Virus record (IMG/VR): IMGVR_UViG_3300038724_000006
Coordinates: 1 to 56,579 of that record
Strand: one strand, 5' to 3'
DNA: 56,579 bases
Source of the DNA: a virus
Both the position numbers and the translations under genes were made by a program. The notes under the pieces were generated by a model. The model searched no databases. It was not told the DNA's origin and was given only the letters and a program-made list of their open reading frames with translations. Of the stretch, positions 9,347-17,415 are shown in pieces. Each line of letters starts with the position of its first letter. Within the stretch, counting starts at the first letter, position 1.

Positions 9347-9743
9347 CCCGTTGCGTCACCTCGGGGGACGCGCTGTGAGCTAATGCTGTGAGCTTGTCGC
9401 TTAGTTCAGTGGTACTGATTGCTCCGGCTGCAACGTCGGCATACAGATTTAATATGGCTAAATCTTCTTCGTGCAGCAGCGCAAACATTGACGGCTCTAA
9501 TGGGCCTGCAATAACTCCAATTTTTTTAATTTGTTGGCATAGCATCAGCACACCTAAGCGCGCTGGGCTTTCGACACACACGGGCGTCATGCGGCCATTA
9601 ATATTGCTAATGACAACTTTCTCTGAGGCTTCTTTCGCCTCCATTATTTGCCCGGCGGTTAAGTGGGTATGAAGCTCAAAATTGATTTGTGCTTCATCAC
9701 CCACTTTTAAGCCGTGCTTTAACGTGCCTGTAATTACTGACAT
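9321..9743 (-). CDS. Tail assembly chaperone, zero-frame product (Mu gp41-like), 140 aa
   Basis: This is the short form of the tail chaperone pair, located between the tail-tube and tape-measure genes. MSVITGTLKHGLKVGDE and the EASEKV segment agree with the Mu gp41 family. Near its 3' end the codons CAA CGG GGG CGA contain five consecutive G residues. There a fraction of ribosomes should slip -2 into the frame that ends at 9215. The zero-frame product stops at 9321. Confidence 0.85.
   Translation of the reverse strand: MSVITGTLKHGLKVGDEAQINFELHTHLTAGQIMEAKEASEKVVISNINGRMTPVCVESPARLGVLMLCQQIKKIGVIAGPLEPSMFALLHEEDLAILNLYADVAAGAISTTELSDKLTALAHSASPEVTQRGRSDSSGE
9342..9350 (-). promoter_or_regulatory. 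-2 programmed frameshift site, CGGGGGCGA
   Basis: The minus-strand sequence CGGGGGCGA lies in the zero-frame context CGG GGG CGA. A glycyl-tRNA on GGG can re-pair with GGG after moving back two bases because five G residues are available. Phage Mu is known for an unusual -2 frameshift at a GGGGGCGA sequence in the same gene pair. A -1 shift here reaches a stop within four codons, so -2 (equivalently +1) is the productive frame. Confidence 0.8.
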
Positions 9744-9744
9744 A

Positions 9745-10104
9745 TCAGCTCACCGCGTCTGTGCGTAAACCATTAAAGTCAAAGCTGATCATGCCGTTGC
9801 TTTGAGAGCATGGCGCTGGCGTATAGCTGCCGCTTTGGATGTAGGTTTTGCCGTTGTCGTCTTGGATGGTGACGTTGACGTTAGTGAGTGCGTTGATTTG
9901 CTCCATGCTCACGGTGCCATCGTTCGGGACTTGTATACCGGTGATTTTTGGCTCCACAAGCTCTTCGCTGAAACCCACGGGGCCGTTGTCCGCATTTACT
10001 GGTGTGCGGTTATTGCCGCCCAGGGTAAATGTTGCGCCGGGCATGGCATTGATACGCCCAACGCCATCAACATCAAAAAATAGTTTTTTAGCAACTTTAG
10101 ACAT
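9745..10104 (-). CDS. Tail tube protein (Mu gp40/M-like), 119 aa
   Basis: VAKKLFFDVDGVGRINAMPGATFTLGG at the N-terminus, and the position directly after the sheath gene, identify the Mu gpM tail-tube family. The 119-aa length agrees. The protein stacks to form the inner tube of the contractile tail. It is followed after 1 bp by the chaperone gene. Confidence 0.9.
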   Translation of the reverse strand: MSKVAKKLFFDVDGVGRINAMPGATFTLGGNNRTPVNADNGPVGFSEELVEPKITGIQVPNDGTVSMEQINALTNVNVTIQDDNGKTYIQSGSYTPAPCSQSNGMISFDFNGLRTDAVS

Positions 10105-10114
10105 GACTTACCCC

Positions 10115-11566
10115 TTACAGAATGAATTGTGTTTTGCCTGCGAACACGCGGGCCTGATTAACGAGGTTTGGCGTGCCACGCCAGTTGATGCGGTTACGAT
10201 CGGAGATGTCGCGTTCAACAATTAAGTTTGCAACGTATTCGTCAAACCCTTCTGCCCAGCCGCGTGATTCAAATTCACGGTAAAGCGCGATCAATGTCGC
10301 TTTAACTAACTTGGGCGTCACGATCGCTTGGCCCGCACCGTAATTTGTGCCGTCGTCAGCGAGCTTATGGCGTGGGTAGTTTTGCGCGATGGTTGCGCGT
10401 TGTTCGTAGCGAATACGCTCTAGTGTTTCGGGTGTATTAATGTCGAGATAGGAGGCATCAGGCAAACCGGACGCATTTAATTGATACGTTGTGATTTGAC
10501 GTTCAATACGACACGTTCCGTCTGGATCGACTTTGTACGTTGCAATGCCGTCGTAAAGTAATGAATCACGTTCTTCACGTTTCCAGCTTCCAAACTTTGG
10601 CGGCAGCATGCCTACCAGTTTTAACGTTTGCAGTGGGCGTGCAGGATCTATCGCGAGATTAAATGCTGCGACTGCGCCGTTAATTGCAGCAACTTCATAG
10701 ACCGGCGTTGGTGCGCCGTTAGTACCCAGCACAGACAAGTGCGGCGAGTTATGGCCTTCGCCAAATGTTGCGGTACCAGAGAGCGTTCCACTGTATGCAG
10801 AGAACGCACGAGCGCCTTGCTGAACCAGCGGGCCGTAGCGATTATCTAACTCGGTTTTGAGCGCTAATAAATTCGCCGTGTCTGTATAAGGCATGACGAT
10901 CCAGTTGTACCAAACGTCACCCATCGCATCGATCGCGGTGGTTGCGTCCGGGTTGCCTGCGCCGCCGGTTAAATTAACAAAGGTAATTGCTAGGCCGTCG
11001 GGCTGTGCTTCATCGTAATAGCTCGCATGCAATTGCAGGCCGTTAAATACTTCGCCTTTATGACGTGCGGTGACCGTGACGACACCGGCAGCAGCGAGAG
11101 CAGTCACCGGCAATGTGGTGGCGGCGTTAATTGCTGCCGCAATGTTTGTCGCGACGTCTGCGATTGCGTCGTCTGATGCGATACCAACAGACACAGATTC
11201 ACCACCGACGTACACATATAATGTGCCTGCGGTTGTGGGTGCTGCGGTGACAGTAATTGTTCCGGCAGCGGCTGTGCCTGCGGCGTTGTCATCGAGCGCG
11301 ATAACGTACATTGGCGTTGTTGAGTTTGCCGCTAGCCACTTGCTGCACATTTTATGCAACAGTGAGCCAAGGCCAAAATATTTAGCCGCTTGCGCAGGAT
11401 CGGTCACACGAGTTGGGATGCCTTCGGCAACGGTTCCCGTCGTTAAACGCTGACCGATAATTACTGCTTTAAATTCGGTGGAGGTTGCACCGGCCAATTC
11501 ATTGTTAAATTCGATATACGTGCCGGGGGTGCGTAGCGCTGGGATAGCGTCGAATGAAATAGGCAT
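10115..11566 (-). CDS. Contractile tail sheath protein (Mu gp39/L-like), 483 aa
   Basis: FDAIPALRTPGTYIEFNN at the N-terminus, GGAGNPDATTAIDAMGDVWY in the middle and NLIVERDISDRNRINWRGTPNLVNQARVFAGK at the C-terminus are characteristic of Mu-type sheath proteins. Length is typical. The protein forms the contracting outer tube and makes this a myovirus-type particle. A hydrophobic Ala/Thr/Val-rich insertion (about residues 100-170) is variable in the family. The gene overlaps gp38 by one base. Confidence 0.94.
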   Translation of the reverse strand: MPISFDAIPALRTPGTYIEFNNELAGATSTEFKAVIIGQRLTTGTVAEGIPTRVTDPAQAAKYFGLGSLLHKMCSKWLAANSTTPMYVIALDDNAAGTAAAGTITVTAAPTTAGTLYVYVGGESVSVGIASDDAIADVATNIAAAINAATTLPVTALAAAGVVTVTARHKGEVFNGLQLHASYYDEAQPDGLAITFVNLTGGAGNPDATTAIDAMGDVWYNWIVMPYTDTANLLALKTELDNRYGPLVQQGARAFSAYSGTLSGTATFGEGHNSPHLSVLGTNGAPTPVYEVAAINGAVAAFNLAIDPARPLQTLKLVGMLPPKFGSWKREERDSLLYDGIATYKVDPDGTCRIERQITTYQLNASGLPDASYLDINTPETLERIRYEQRATIAQNYPRHKLADDGTNYGAGQAIVTPKLVKATLIALYREFESRGWAEGFDEYVANLIVERDISDRNRINWRGTPNLVNQARVFAGKTQFIL

Positions 11567-11784
11567 TATTTAGGCTCCTTTTTAGCAGCAACTTTTTTAA
11601 CCGGCGATTTTTCGGCGTCGGCTTTTTCGGGTGCATTTATATCAATTAAATCGCCATCTTTAATGCGTCGGCGGTAGTACGAGTTGTTGGGTACGTCTTC
11701 GCCTTTTGCATCGATGTGTTTGCCACTTTCGACACGGCGGACGTTAACGCCTTCGCGTGGTTTTACTTTTAGCTTGTCAGACAT
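11566..11784 (-). CDS. DUF2635 small tail protein (Mu gp38-like), 72 aa
   Basis: This small basic protein contains KVKPREGVNVRRVESGKHIDAKGEDVPNN and DGDL, the DUF2635 signature. It lies immediately upstream of the sheath gene, as gp38 does in Mu. The C-terminus is Lys/Ala-rich. Function is not established. Confidence 0.85.
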   Translation of the reverse strand: MSDKLKVKPREGVNVRRVESGKHIDAKGEDVPNNSYYRRRIKDGDLIDINAPEKADAEKSPVKKVAAKKEPK

Positions 11785-12327
11785 TTAAACGTCCTCCAGA
11801 TTGACTGTGGTTTCTATTAAGGTGTCGCCGTCTTGATTTTTTGCAGTGCCATTTGCGCGTAGGAAGTCGTCCAGTGCAGCCACGTCGGTTACGTTGCCGA
11901 GTTTGATTTTTTGTTGCCATGTGATGGCCCACATTGCGACGCCGTTTTTATCGATGCTGGTGGAGTACAGATTCTGGCTGCGAATATTTGCTGGGTCTTC
12001 GATCACATCTTCGCTGTCCCAGTCGTTTGAGTCTGTGAGCACGAGCAATGCATTGACGATGTCTAGCACTAGGCTGTCGCGTGTTTTTTGCGGCTGATCT
12101 TTTGTGACGATGAATGCGGCAAAGCTGACGGGTGCTTGTACGTTGCCACTTGAGTTTTCTTGCTTACCTGTGGCTAATGCCGCTACAAATACAGCCGGTG
12201 CGTTGGCGGCCACGCGTTTAATTTCGACAAGATCAAATCTGCCGGGGTGAGATTCGCAGGTTTTTAATGCTGGGATCTCGGCATCGATCATATCGACGAT
12301 GGCGGTGCGCACGGTTTCGATACTCAT
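11785..12327 (-). CDS. Mu gp37-like protein (DUF1834), 180 aa
   Basis: The pattern VRTAIVDMIDAEIPALKTCESHPGRFD and the later DAALDDFLRANG-like tail fit the DUF1834/gp37 family, probably the tail terminator or head-tail joining component. It overlaps the upstream gpG gene by 4 bp and abuts gp38. Confidence 0.8.
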   Translation of the reverse strand: MSIETVRTAIVDMIDAEIPALKTCESHPGRFDLVEIKRVAANAPAVFVAALATGKQENSSGNVQAPVSFAAFIVTKDQPQKTRDSLVLDIVNALLVLTDSNDWDSEDVIEDPANIRSQNLYSTSIDKNGVAMWAITWQQKIKLGNVTDVAALDDFLRANGTAKNQDGDTLIETTVNLEDV

Positions 12328-12815
12328 AGCGCACCTGCCTTTCCAAACCCATTTAAATGTTCGTCTATTGCGGCGTCGATAAAGTCGTCGACGACGAATT
12401 GCAGGTCGGCAAGGTTGTTGTCTGAAAAACCTAAGTATTCGCGTTGTGGAATTCCCGCAGGCGCTGGTGCCATGTCTTCGGTACCGCCCAAGTTATGAAT
12501 GGCGGCATAAATTAAATTGGAGCCGATTTCTACGCTGTCGTCACTGGCTACGGATTCGATGCTGTCGATTAAAGCGCCACTGCTTTCTAGTAGGCTGTGC
12601 CCACCGTGGCGTGTTGCTGCGTAGTCGTCTGTCCACGCTGCCCAGGGTGTGCCATCGGGTGCGGTTTTTTCGTCGCTTAAGCGTCGGCGGGTTTGGCTTT
12701 CGACTTCTGCGGCTAAGCCTTCGAGTAATTCGCTGCGGTCAATATTGCCCAGCGCTTGGATGCGGGCACCCAAACGTTTGATCTGTGACATATTGATGTT
12801 TAATTGCAGGCTCAT
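12324..12815 (-). CDS. Virion morphogenesis protein (Mu gpG-like), 163 aa
   Basis: The sequence has the phage virion-morphogenesis signature: RRRLSDEKTAPDGTPWAAW, then SLLESSGALIDSI and a NLIYAAIHNLGG segment. Family members act in head-tail joining or tail completion. In Mu, G lies between F and I; here it is placed between gp36 and gp37, an order also seen in other Mu relatives. Confidence 0.88.
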   Translation of the reverse strand: MSLQLNINMSQIKRLGARIQALGNIDRSELLEGLAAEVESQTRRRLSDEKTAPDGTPWAAWTDDYAATRHGGHSLLESSGALIDSIESVASDDSVEIGSNLIYAAIHNLGGTEDMAPAPAGIPQREYLGFSDNNLADLQFVVDDFIDAAIDEHLNGFGKAGAL

Positions 12816-12848
12816 AATTACTCGTTTTAAAAGTTTGTTAAATGCTGT

Positions 12849-13265
12849 TTAAAGCAGCTTTTTGCCACGCCCAAAACGACGGGGCTGACTTGTTATTACG
12901 ACCGCGCCATTGGAGCTGGGCGGCGGTGTTTGTATCCCCAAAGACACTTCGCCGGTTGCGATGCGGCGCAACAAATACACTGCGTCTTCATAGCGCTTGC
13001 GGCGCTCTTCGGTTGCGATGTCGCGATCAGCGGCAAGGCGATACATGCTGATGTCGACACACAAACGCGTTAGCACGACGGGCGTGGTGGCCAGAGGTAA
13101 GGCGTATTTGGCTGCAACGTAGGTGTCGATTTCTGCTGTTGCATCGAGTAGCGCTTGCTCAACTACGGCGGCATCTACCACGCTGTCGTTGTCGCGATCA
13201 GCGACGATCAATAGTTGATCGTCGCCGTAGCGGTCGACTATGTTTTGCTGCGTGGCGTATGCCAT
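12849..13265 (-). CDS. DUF1320 head-tail connector protein (Mu gp36-like), 138 aa
   Basis: MAYATQQNIVDRYGDDQLL and the middle motif EIDTYVAAKYALPL are the standard signature of DUF1320 (gp36). These small helical proteins form part of the head-tail connector. The start overlaps the gp35 stop by one base. Confidence 0.9.
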   Translation of the reverse strand: MAYATQQNIVDRYGDDQLLIVADRDNDSVVDAAVVEQALLDATAEIDTYVAAKYALPLATTPVVLTRLCVDISMYRLAADRDIATEERRKRYEDAVYLLRRIATGEVSLGIQTPPPSSNGAVVITSQPRRFGRGKKLL

Positions 13266-13687
13266 TACTCAGCGCCTTCCGCGATTAGAGTTACAACCAA
13301 ACGAGGCTCGCTATTTAGCGCTTCGATTTGATCTTCTGACAGATCATCCAGCGGTATGCGCGTTGGCTGTTGCGTAAACGCGAGGCCAGCGCGACGGAAT
13401 GACGAGACGCCTTTAACTGTTTTCACTTCGATGAAGTCGGGCGCTACTTGCTGAAACGATTTTTTATCGACTGGCTTGTTCGTAACTTCTTGCGAACTGT
13501 TCGTGGTTTCTGCAGCAGCTTCGGCTTCGGCTTTTTCTTGAGCTGCTGCAATGTCAGCGGCGGTTGCGTTGTCATCTACGACCACGGCAGCAGGTGGCTG
13601 AGTGACGGCGGTTTTATCAGCCGCTGCTTTTGCTTCGTCTGCTTTTGATTTAGCCGGTTGTGCTGCTGTTGGCTTTTTTGCTGTCAT
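13265..13687 (-). CDS. Mu gp35-like protein (FluMu N-terminal domain type), 140 aa
   Basis: The first half is a low-complexity Ala/Lys/Glu linker. The second half (IEVKTVKGVSSFRRAGLAF, DLSEDQIEALNSEPRLVV) matches the small globular domain found in gp35 and HI1506-like Mu proteins. Its position between major head and gp36 agrees. Function is unknown, probably structural. Confidence 0.8.
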   Translation of the reverse strand: MTAKKPTAAQPAKSKADEAKAAADKTAVTQPPAAVVVDDNATAADIAAAQEKAEAEAAAETTNSSQEVTNKPVDKKSFQQVAPDFIEVKTVKGVSSFRRAGLAFTQQPTRIPLDDLSEDQIEALNSEPRLVVTLIAEGAE

Positions 13688-13784
13688 GAATCACCTATTA
13701 ATATGTTTTTAAATACGCGTTTAAAGTTGGCCTTCCTTGGCCGTTCAGCGGCACCCTATGACGCTGTTTTTTTTGCTGGCTTTC

Positions 13785-14678
13785 TTACTTGCCTTTAAAG
13801 GCCAACTGCCAGAATCCGTAACCTGCAGCACCGCGAGCTTCGGCACCAAACTTGAACATGCCGGTGTTGAACACTGCGTCGGAGGTGATGTCGGTTTGGC
13901 TGACCATTACTGGTTTTTTACGTTGCTGAAATACGAACGGCTTAACAGGTTTGGTTGTGTCGAGTAGATACCAGGTATCGTCGTCCAGCCACGGCGCAAC
14001 GACGACTTCCGCGGTGCCCTTATAAAGGTTGGGCTTGCCGTCTTCTAAGCGGTCATTCGTCATTAGCGCGTTCGCGGTGTCGTCCACATTAGTGGATACA
14101 AGTAAGATGTTTGGGTTGACGTTGAGCGGGCGACCTTCTTCATCTTTTTGCGTTTTCATGGCTGTACGGACAGCACCGTAAGACGCTTTAGCCGCCGATT
14201 GAGTCGAGATGTCCAGCGTCAATGCGTACTTGTTGCTGACTGAGGCATCGCCCACGGGGTGGTCGGTATCGAAGAAGTACTGGCCGTCGTGACAGATCGT
14301 CGAGGTACCTTTATTAACAGCATCAAACACCAATTCATCAGGCCACTGTTTTGCAGAAAAACCAGCGCCTTGCGCTTGCGGTCCAATAAAACCGATTAGG
14401 TCGTCATCGATGTTATCCCGTAGAACTTCAACCGTTGCCTCATAAGGCTTGTTCTTTAAGCTGTACTTGTTGCTTTCGAGTGATTTAACGAACTTTTCAC
14501 CAATCCATTCACGCATTTTTGGGAAGTTATTTAGCCATGCATAGTCTTCAACGCTTGTCGTTGAGTTGACGAGCATTGCGATTTTTTGCCATTGGCTTGG
14601 TGCGGCATCAAAGGCCTTATTAAAGGTGGCTTTAATATTGGTAAAGATCTGACCAATGTTTGCTTTGTTGATTAGCAT
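13785..14678 (-). CDS. Major capsid protein (Mu gpT-like), 297 aa
   Basis: The sequence begins MLINKANIGQIFTNIKATF and continues with EDYAWLNNFPKMREWIGEK and KPYEATVEVLRDNIDDDLIG, the typical gpT pattern, and has the normal length. It forms the icosahedral head. The 97 bp after the stop (13688-13784) contain two short GC hairpins on the minus strand (GCCGCTGAACGGC and GGCCAAGGAAGGCC) but no T-run terminator. Confidence 0.94.
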   Translation of the reverse strand: MLINKANIGQIFTNIKATFNKAFDAAPSQWQKIAMLVNSTTSVEDYAWLNNFPKMREWIGEKFVKSLESNKYSLKNKPYEATVEVLRDNIDDDLIGFIGPQAQGAGFSAKQWPDELVFDAVNKGTSTICHDGQYFFDTDHPVGDASVSNKYALTLDISTQSAAKASYGAVRTAMKTQKDEEGRPLNVNPNILLVSTNVDDTANALMTNDRLEDGKPNLYKGTAEVVVAPWLDDDTWYLLDTTKPVKPFVFQQRKKPVMVSQTDITSDAVFNTGMFKFGAEARGAAGYGFWQLAFKGK

Positions 14679-14720
14679 GATGTTTCTCCGTTGCTAAATT
14701 AATTAATGATGACGATGGGC

Positions 14721-15122
14721 TTACAGCACCCACACGCCTTCTGAGTCGATGCCAATCACTTTGCCCGCCGCAGAGCGTGAGCTTGTGCCGTCGGTTGCTG
14801 CTACGGTTTCGTCGTCGACGATGTAGCAAGGTTTGCCTAAGCTCGCCTGGGTGACGGCGTCGGCCCCTGAGTTTTTAAACGCAAAGGCTTTGCCGTGATC
14901 GATGGCGATGGATACGTCACCGGCGCTGCCTGCGCTGTTGTCGACGTGCTCACTAGCGCGGCCCAAATACGTGAGCGTGGTTGCGGTTGCGCCTGGCACG
15001 GCGTTGCCACTGGCATCGGCACAAACTAATGCGCCTGCATAAATAACGGTGGATGCAGCAACAGGAGCAGAGATGGTGTCTCCGTTGCGGCGGGGCGTGT
15101 TGCGATCTGCTGTGAGTGCCAT
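14721..15122 (-). CDS. Head protein (Mu gp33-like, decoration type), 133 aa
   Basis: This small Ala/Gly/Val-rich protein lies between the scaffold and the major capsid gene, where Mu-like phages encode gp33 or a DUF2190-type decoration protein. The opening ALTADRNTPRRNGD is common in this family. It has a good Shine-Dalgarno (AGGAGG, 6 bp from ATG). A structural or decoration role is inferred. Confidence 0.72.
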   Translation of the reverse strand: MALTADRNTPRRNGDTISAPVAASTVIYAGALVCADASGNAVPGATATTLTYLGRASEHVDNSAGSAGDVSIAIDHGKAFAFKNSGADAVTQASLGKPCYIVDDETVAATDGTSSRSAAGKVIGIDSEGVWVL

Positions 15123-15180
15123 GCTGGCCTCCTGTTTAGCGGTTATTTAAAGCGGTTTTAAATTGGCGTTTATTCGTTCA

Positions 15181-15684
15181 TTAAGCGCCGTATGTTTTTA
15201 AATCTTCTGCGGTATTACCAAACGCATCAGCGATCTTTTGCTCTTCTGCGTTTAGCGCGGTTTTGTGTTCGCCGGGCTTTTTGCCATCCAGATCGGACGG
15301 TGCTGCAACAACCGGGGCGGCTTTGGCGAACTCGCGGAATTTATCCAGCCCGCCTTCGCTGTTGCAGGCGGTGCGATAAAAGTCTTTATTCGCTGGGGCG
15401 ATTTTTCCCTGGGCGACGGCGTCATCGATGGCGGTATCGATCTCGGCATTGAGCGCGGTTTGCAGGTTGTCGGTTAGCTTTTGCTCGGCGTTCATTGCGC
15501 GTTGCAATACAACTTCGTGCGTTTCTACCGGCACAAACTTGGTGAGGTCTGGCTGGGCTTCGGCATTGCGAGCGGTTTGCAGGTCGGTTTCTTTTTGCTT
15601 AATAACTGACAGTGCTTGCTCTGGGGTGCTGATTTCAGCATTTAGAGCGGTCGCTAATGCGGCTAATAGTTGTGCGAGATCCAT
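15181..15684 (-). CDS. Internal scaffold start (Z-like), 167 aa, in frame within I
   Basis: Residue 176 of the protease/scaffold is a Met in the context AGGAGACATCCACTATG, a Shine-Dalgarno with ordinary spacing. Initiation there gives a 167-aa scaffold without the protease domain. Mu and lambda both produce scaffold from an in-frame internal start. The ribosome site is seen; its use is inferred. Confidence 0.7.
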   Translation of the reverse strand: MDLAQLLAALATALNAEISTPEQALSVIKQKETDLQTARNAEAQPDLTKFVPVETHEVVLQRAMNAEQKLTDNLQTALNAEIDTAIDDAVAQGKIAPANKDFYRTACNSEGGLDKFREFAKAAPVVAAPSDLDGKKPGEHKTALNAEEQKIADAFGNTAEDLKTYGA

Positions 15685-16209
15685 AGTGGATGTCTCCTGA
15701 TTGTTTTGATTAACGGGGGTTTGTTCGCTGTTGAGAGCTGGTGTTAAAAGGTTGTGGCGATTTGTGAGGGCGACACTGCGGATGTCGTAGATGTTGCCGT
15801 GTGCGTCATAGCGGAATACGGGGGATAGATAGCGGTATTCGCGGTTTTGAACTGAGGCTAAGCCGCGCGGGTTTAGCACTAAACGGCCTTCGATATGACC
15901 ATTAGCGACGCGGTATTCTTTAAACCAACCAGCGGCGGGTGCTTCTTCACCTTTGGGCGCTTTTATCTCTGTGCTGTGTTCGTAATCCAGAGGTTGCTCG
16001 CGATTGGTAGCAATGGTGTAACCAATAACGGCGGCAGGATTGATGTTTTTCCATTTGCGGCCATCGCGGCCAATAACTTCGCCCACGGGGATTAGCGGCA
16101 CCCATTCAGGGATGGTGCCGTCTGCGGGTAGCTCAAAGCAAAGCGCAGTCTCTAGTTGCAGTGACTGTTCAGTATTGAGCGCGGTATAAAGGGCGTTTGG
16201 TGTTTTCAT
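15181..16209 (-). CDS. Prohead protease I with scaffold (Mu gp32-like), 342 aa
   Basis: The N-terminal half has Mu I-protein features: WVPLIPVGEVIGRDGRKW, the PLDYEHST segment with the likely catalytic His, and YRYLSPVFRYD. The C-terminal half is helical, Ala/Glu/Gln-rich scaffold, with the short string ALNAE repeated many times. In Mu, I is the maturation protease and its C-terminal part is made separately as scaffold Z. A perfect 7+7 palindrome lies 1-21 bp upstream of the ATG, and no clear Shine-Dalgarno is visible. Confidence 0.9.
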   Translation of the reverse strand: MKTPNALYTALNTEQSLQLETALCFELPADGTIPEWVPLIPVGEVIGRDGRKWKNINPAAVIGYTIATNREQPLDYEHSTEIKAPKGEEAPAAGWFKEYRVANGHIEGRLVLNPRGLASVQNREYRYLSPVFRYDAHGNIYDIRSVALTNRHNLLTPALNSEQTPVNQNNQETSTMDLAQLLAALATALNAEISTPEQALSVIKQKETDLQTARNAEAQPDLTKFVPVETHEVVLQRAMNAEQKLTDNLQTALNAEIDTAIDDAVAQGKIAPANKDFYRTACNSEGGLDKFREFAKAAPVVAAPSDLDGKKPGEHKTALNAEEQKIADAFGNTAEDLKTYGA

Positions 16210-16210
16210 G

Positions 16211-16230
16211 TGGCCAGTATGTTCTGGCCA
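16211..16230. promoter_or_regulatory. Palindrome abutting the start of the protease I gene
   Basis: TGGCCAGTATGTTCTGGCCA has perfect 7-bp arms (TGGCCAG/CTGGCCA) around a 6-bp centre and ends one base before the ATG. It could be an operator or an mRNA hairpin that masks initiation of the protease. It falls where the Shine-Dalgarno would normally be. Confidence 0.55.
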
Positions 16231-16240
16231 CGTTTAGGAG

Positions 16241-16266
16241 GGGCGGGGGTGGGTGTTCCGGTGGGG
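16241..16266 (-). promoter_or_regulatory. 26-bp G-rich repeat, candidate late promoter element (PI position)
   Basis: This block is identical over 26 bp to 27104-27129. It lies 32 bp upstream of the protease start, and the other copy lies upstream of the endolysin gene. Mu has C-activated late promoters PI and Plys at exactly these two places. Reading on the minus strand, a weak -10-like hexamer follows 19 bp after each copy (CATACT here, TACTCT at the other). The element also marks the junction with the AT-rich cargo block. Confidence 0.5.
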
Positions 16267-16269
16267 TGC

Positions 16270-16863
16270 TTAGTTGTTTTTTAGCTTAAACACAAAGGAG
16301 CCAAGTGAACTATAAGTCAACTTGCCTGTAGTCTCCGCTACTGTAGTTATTTTGTTGTCTGTGTCTATCGTAAGACTTATGGGGATGACTAATTGATGCA
16401 ATTGACCGTCTGGAGTAATAACTGACAGTATACAGTTTAGTGTTCTATTAATTGATTCATCTTGATGTCGTCTCATAACAGTCCAATTTTCGTATCCGCT
16501 ATCGTTATCCTTCCCTAATGTTAAATTCAACACCGCCATCGAATCTGGAGGAACTGGCATTCCTTTGCAGTATTTTATATCTGATTCACAATCGTATTTG
16601 GTGTCAGCCACTTCTACTTCCACTGATTCAACAAACAACATGGCGTTGCCAGAATTGAAAATCATCAGGTTAAAGTCATAATGTATATGCAAGTCAATAA
16701 TCTTTTCACCATCATGTGGCCATTCTTTTGTTCGAATAACCCGTAGATAATTCTCTTTTATCTCAGTCCGCGCAATAAGCAGGGCGTGCTTTCTTCGAGT
16801 TAAATAAAAGGAGTATATTGATATACCAAGCGCAGCCAAAGCGATCCAATCACTTGCATTCAT
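16270..16863 (-). CDS. Cargo gene: N-terminally membrane-anchored protein, 197 aa
   Basis: The protein has one N-terminal hydrophobic segment (about residues 5-20: DWIALAALGISIYSFYL) followed by RRKHA, consistent with an N-out/C-in anchor. A soluble region with predicted beta structure and two Cys near residues 73-80 follows. No family recognised. It overlaps the upstream 166-aa gene by 4 bp (ATGA) and is the last gene of the first cargo block, ending 4 bp from the 26-bp repeat. Codon use is more AT-rich than in head genes. Confidence 0.7.
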   Translation of the reverse strand: MNASDWIALAALGISIYSFYLTRRKHALLIARTEIKENYLRVIRTKEWPHDGEKIIDLHIHYDFNLMIFNSGNAMLFVESVEVEVADTKYDCESDIKYCKGMPVPPDSMAVLNLTLGKDNDSGYENWTVMRRHQDESINRTLNCILSVITPDGQLHQLVIPISLTIDTDNKITTVAETTGKLTYSSLGSFVFKLKNN

Positions 16864-17360
16864 CTCTCTGCCTCTTCGCTTGCAAGACTGTGCATGATGA
16901 CCTTATAGCCATAGTCGCTGCTCTCTGTCATGTTACAGAGCTTTAAACAGTCTTCTTTTGAGCCGTAAAATCCCCACTCGCCAATCGGCGATACACCCAA
17001 GCCATAATGGCAGTGCTGACCTTTCGGCAAATATTGAGCGTCAGTAACGATGACGACTTCTGCAGAGGCTTGCGTTTGCCATTGCTTTTCACGCTTTGCC
17101 GTTAGTGACGCTGCGCCTAACTCCATTCGGATCTCTTTGACATCAACACCGTACTTAACTAGATCGGGGCATTCCATCATTAGAGTGTCGGCTGCATTCA
17201 GTAGTGTGGCTTCTTCAACTTCATTCTGTGCGTTGGCAATGACCGGTGGTGTTACGGGGTCGGGCTGTTTGAGTTCGGGCATGATGAAGAAGAGTAATGC
17301 GGTGATGGTTAGCAGGATAACGCCTGCGAATTGTGCGAGGGTAAAACCTTGGTTTTTCAT
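16860..17360 (-). CDS. Cargo gene: secreted or membrane-anchored protein, 166 aa
   Basis: An N-terminal hydrophobic helix (about residues 8-28, AGVILLTITALLFFIMPEL) would act as an anchor or signal sequence. The soluble remainder contains four Cys (around residues 64, 116, 138 and 142), so disulphides in the periplasm are plausible. No family recognised. It is translationally coupled to the 197-aa gene downstream, so the two probably act together. Confidence 0.65.
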   Translation of the reverse strand: MKNQGFTLAQFAGVILLTITALLFFIMPELKQPDPVTPPVIANAQNEVEEATLLNAADTLMMECPDLVKYGVDVKEIRMELGAASLTAKREKQWQTQASAEVVIVTDAQYLPKGQHCHYGLGVSPIGEWGFYGSKEDCLKLCNMTESSDYGYKVIMHSLASEEAER

Positions 17361-17415
17361 GCTTTGTGACTCCTGTCTTAAACGTGACCTATTTATATAC
17401 CACTGCCAAGAACTG

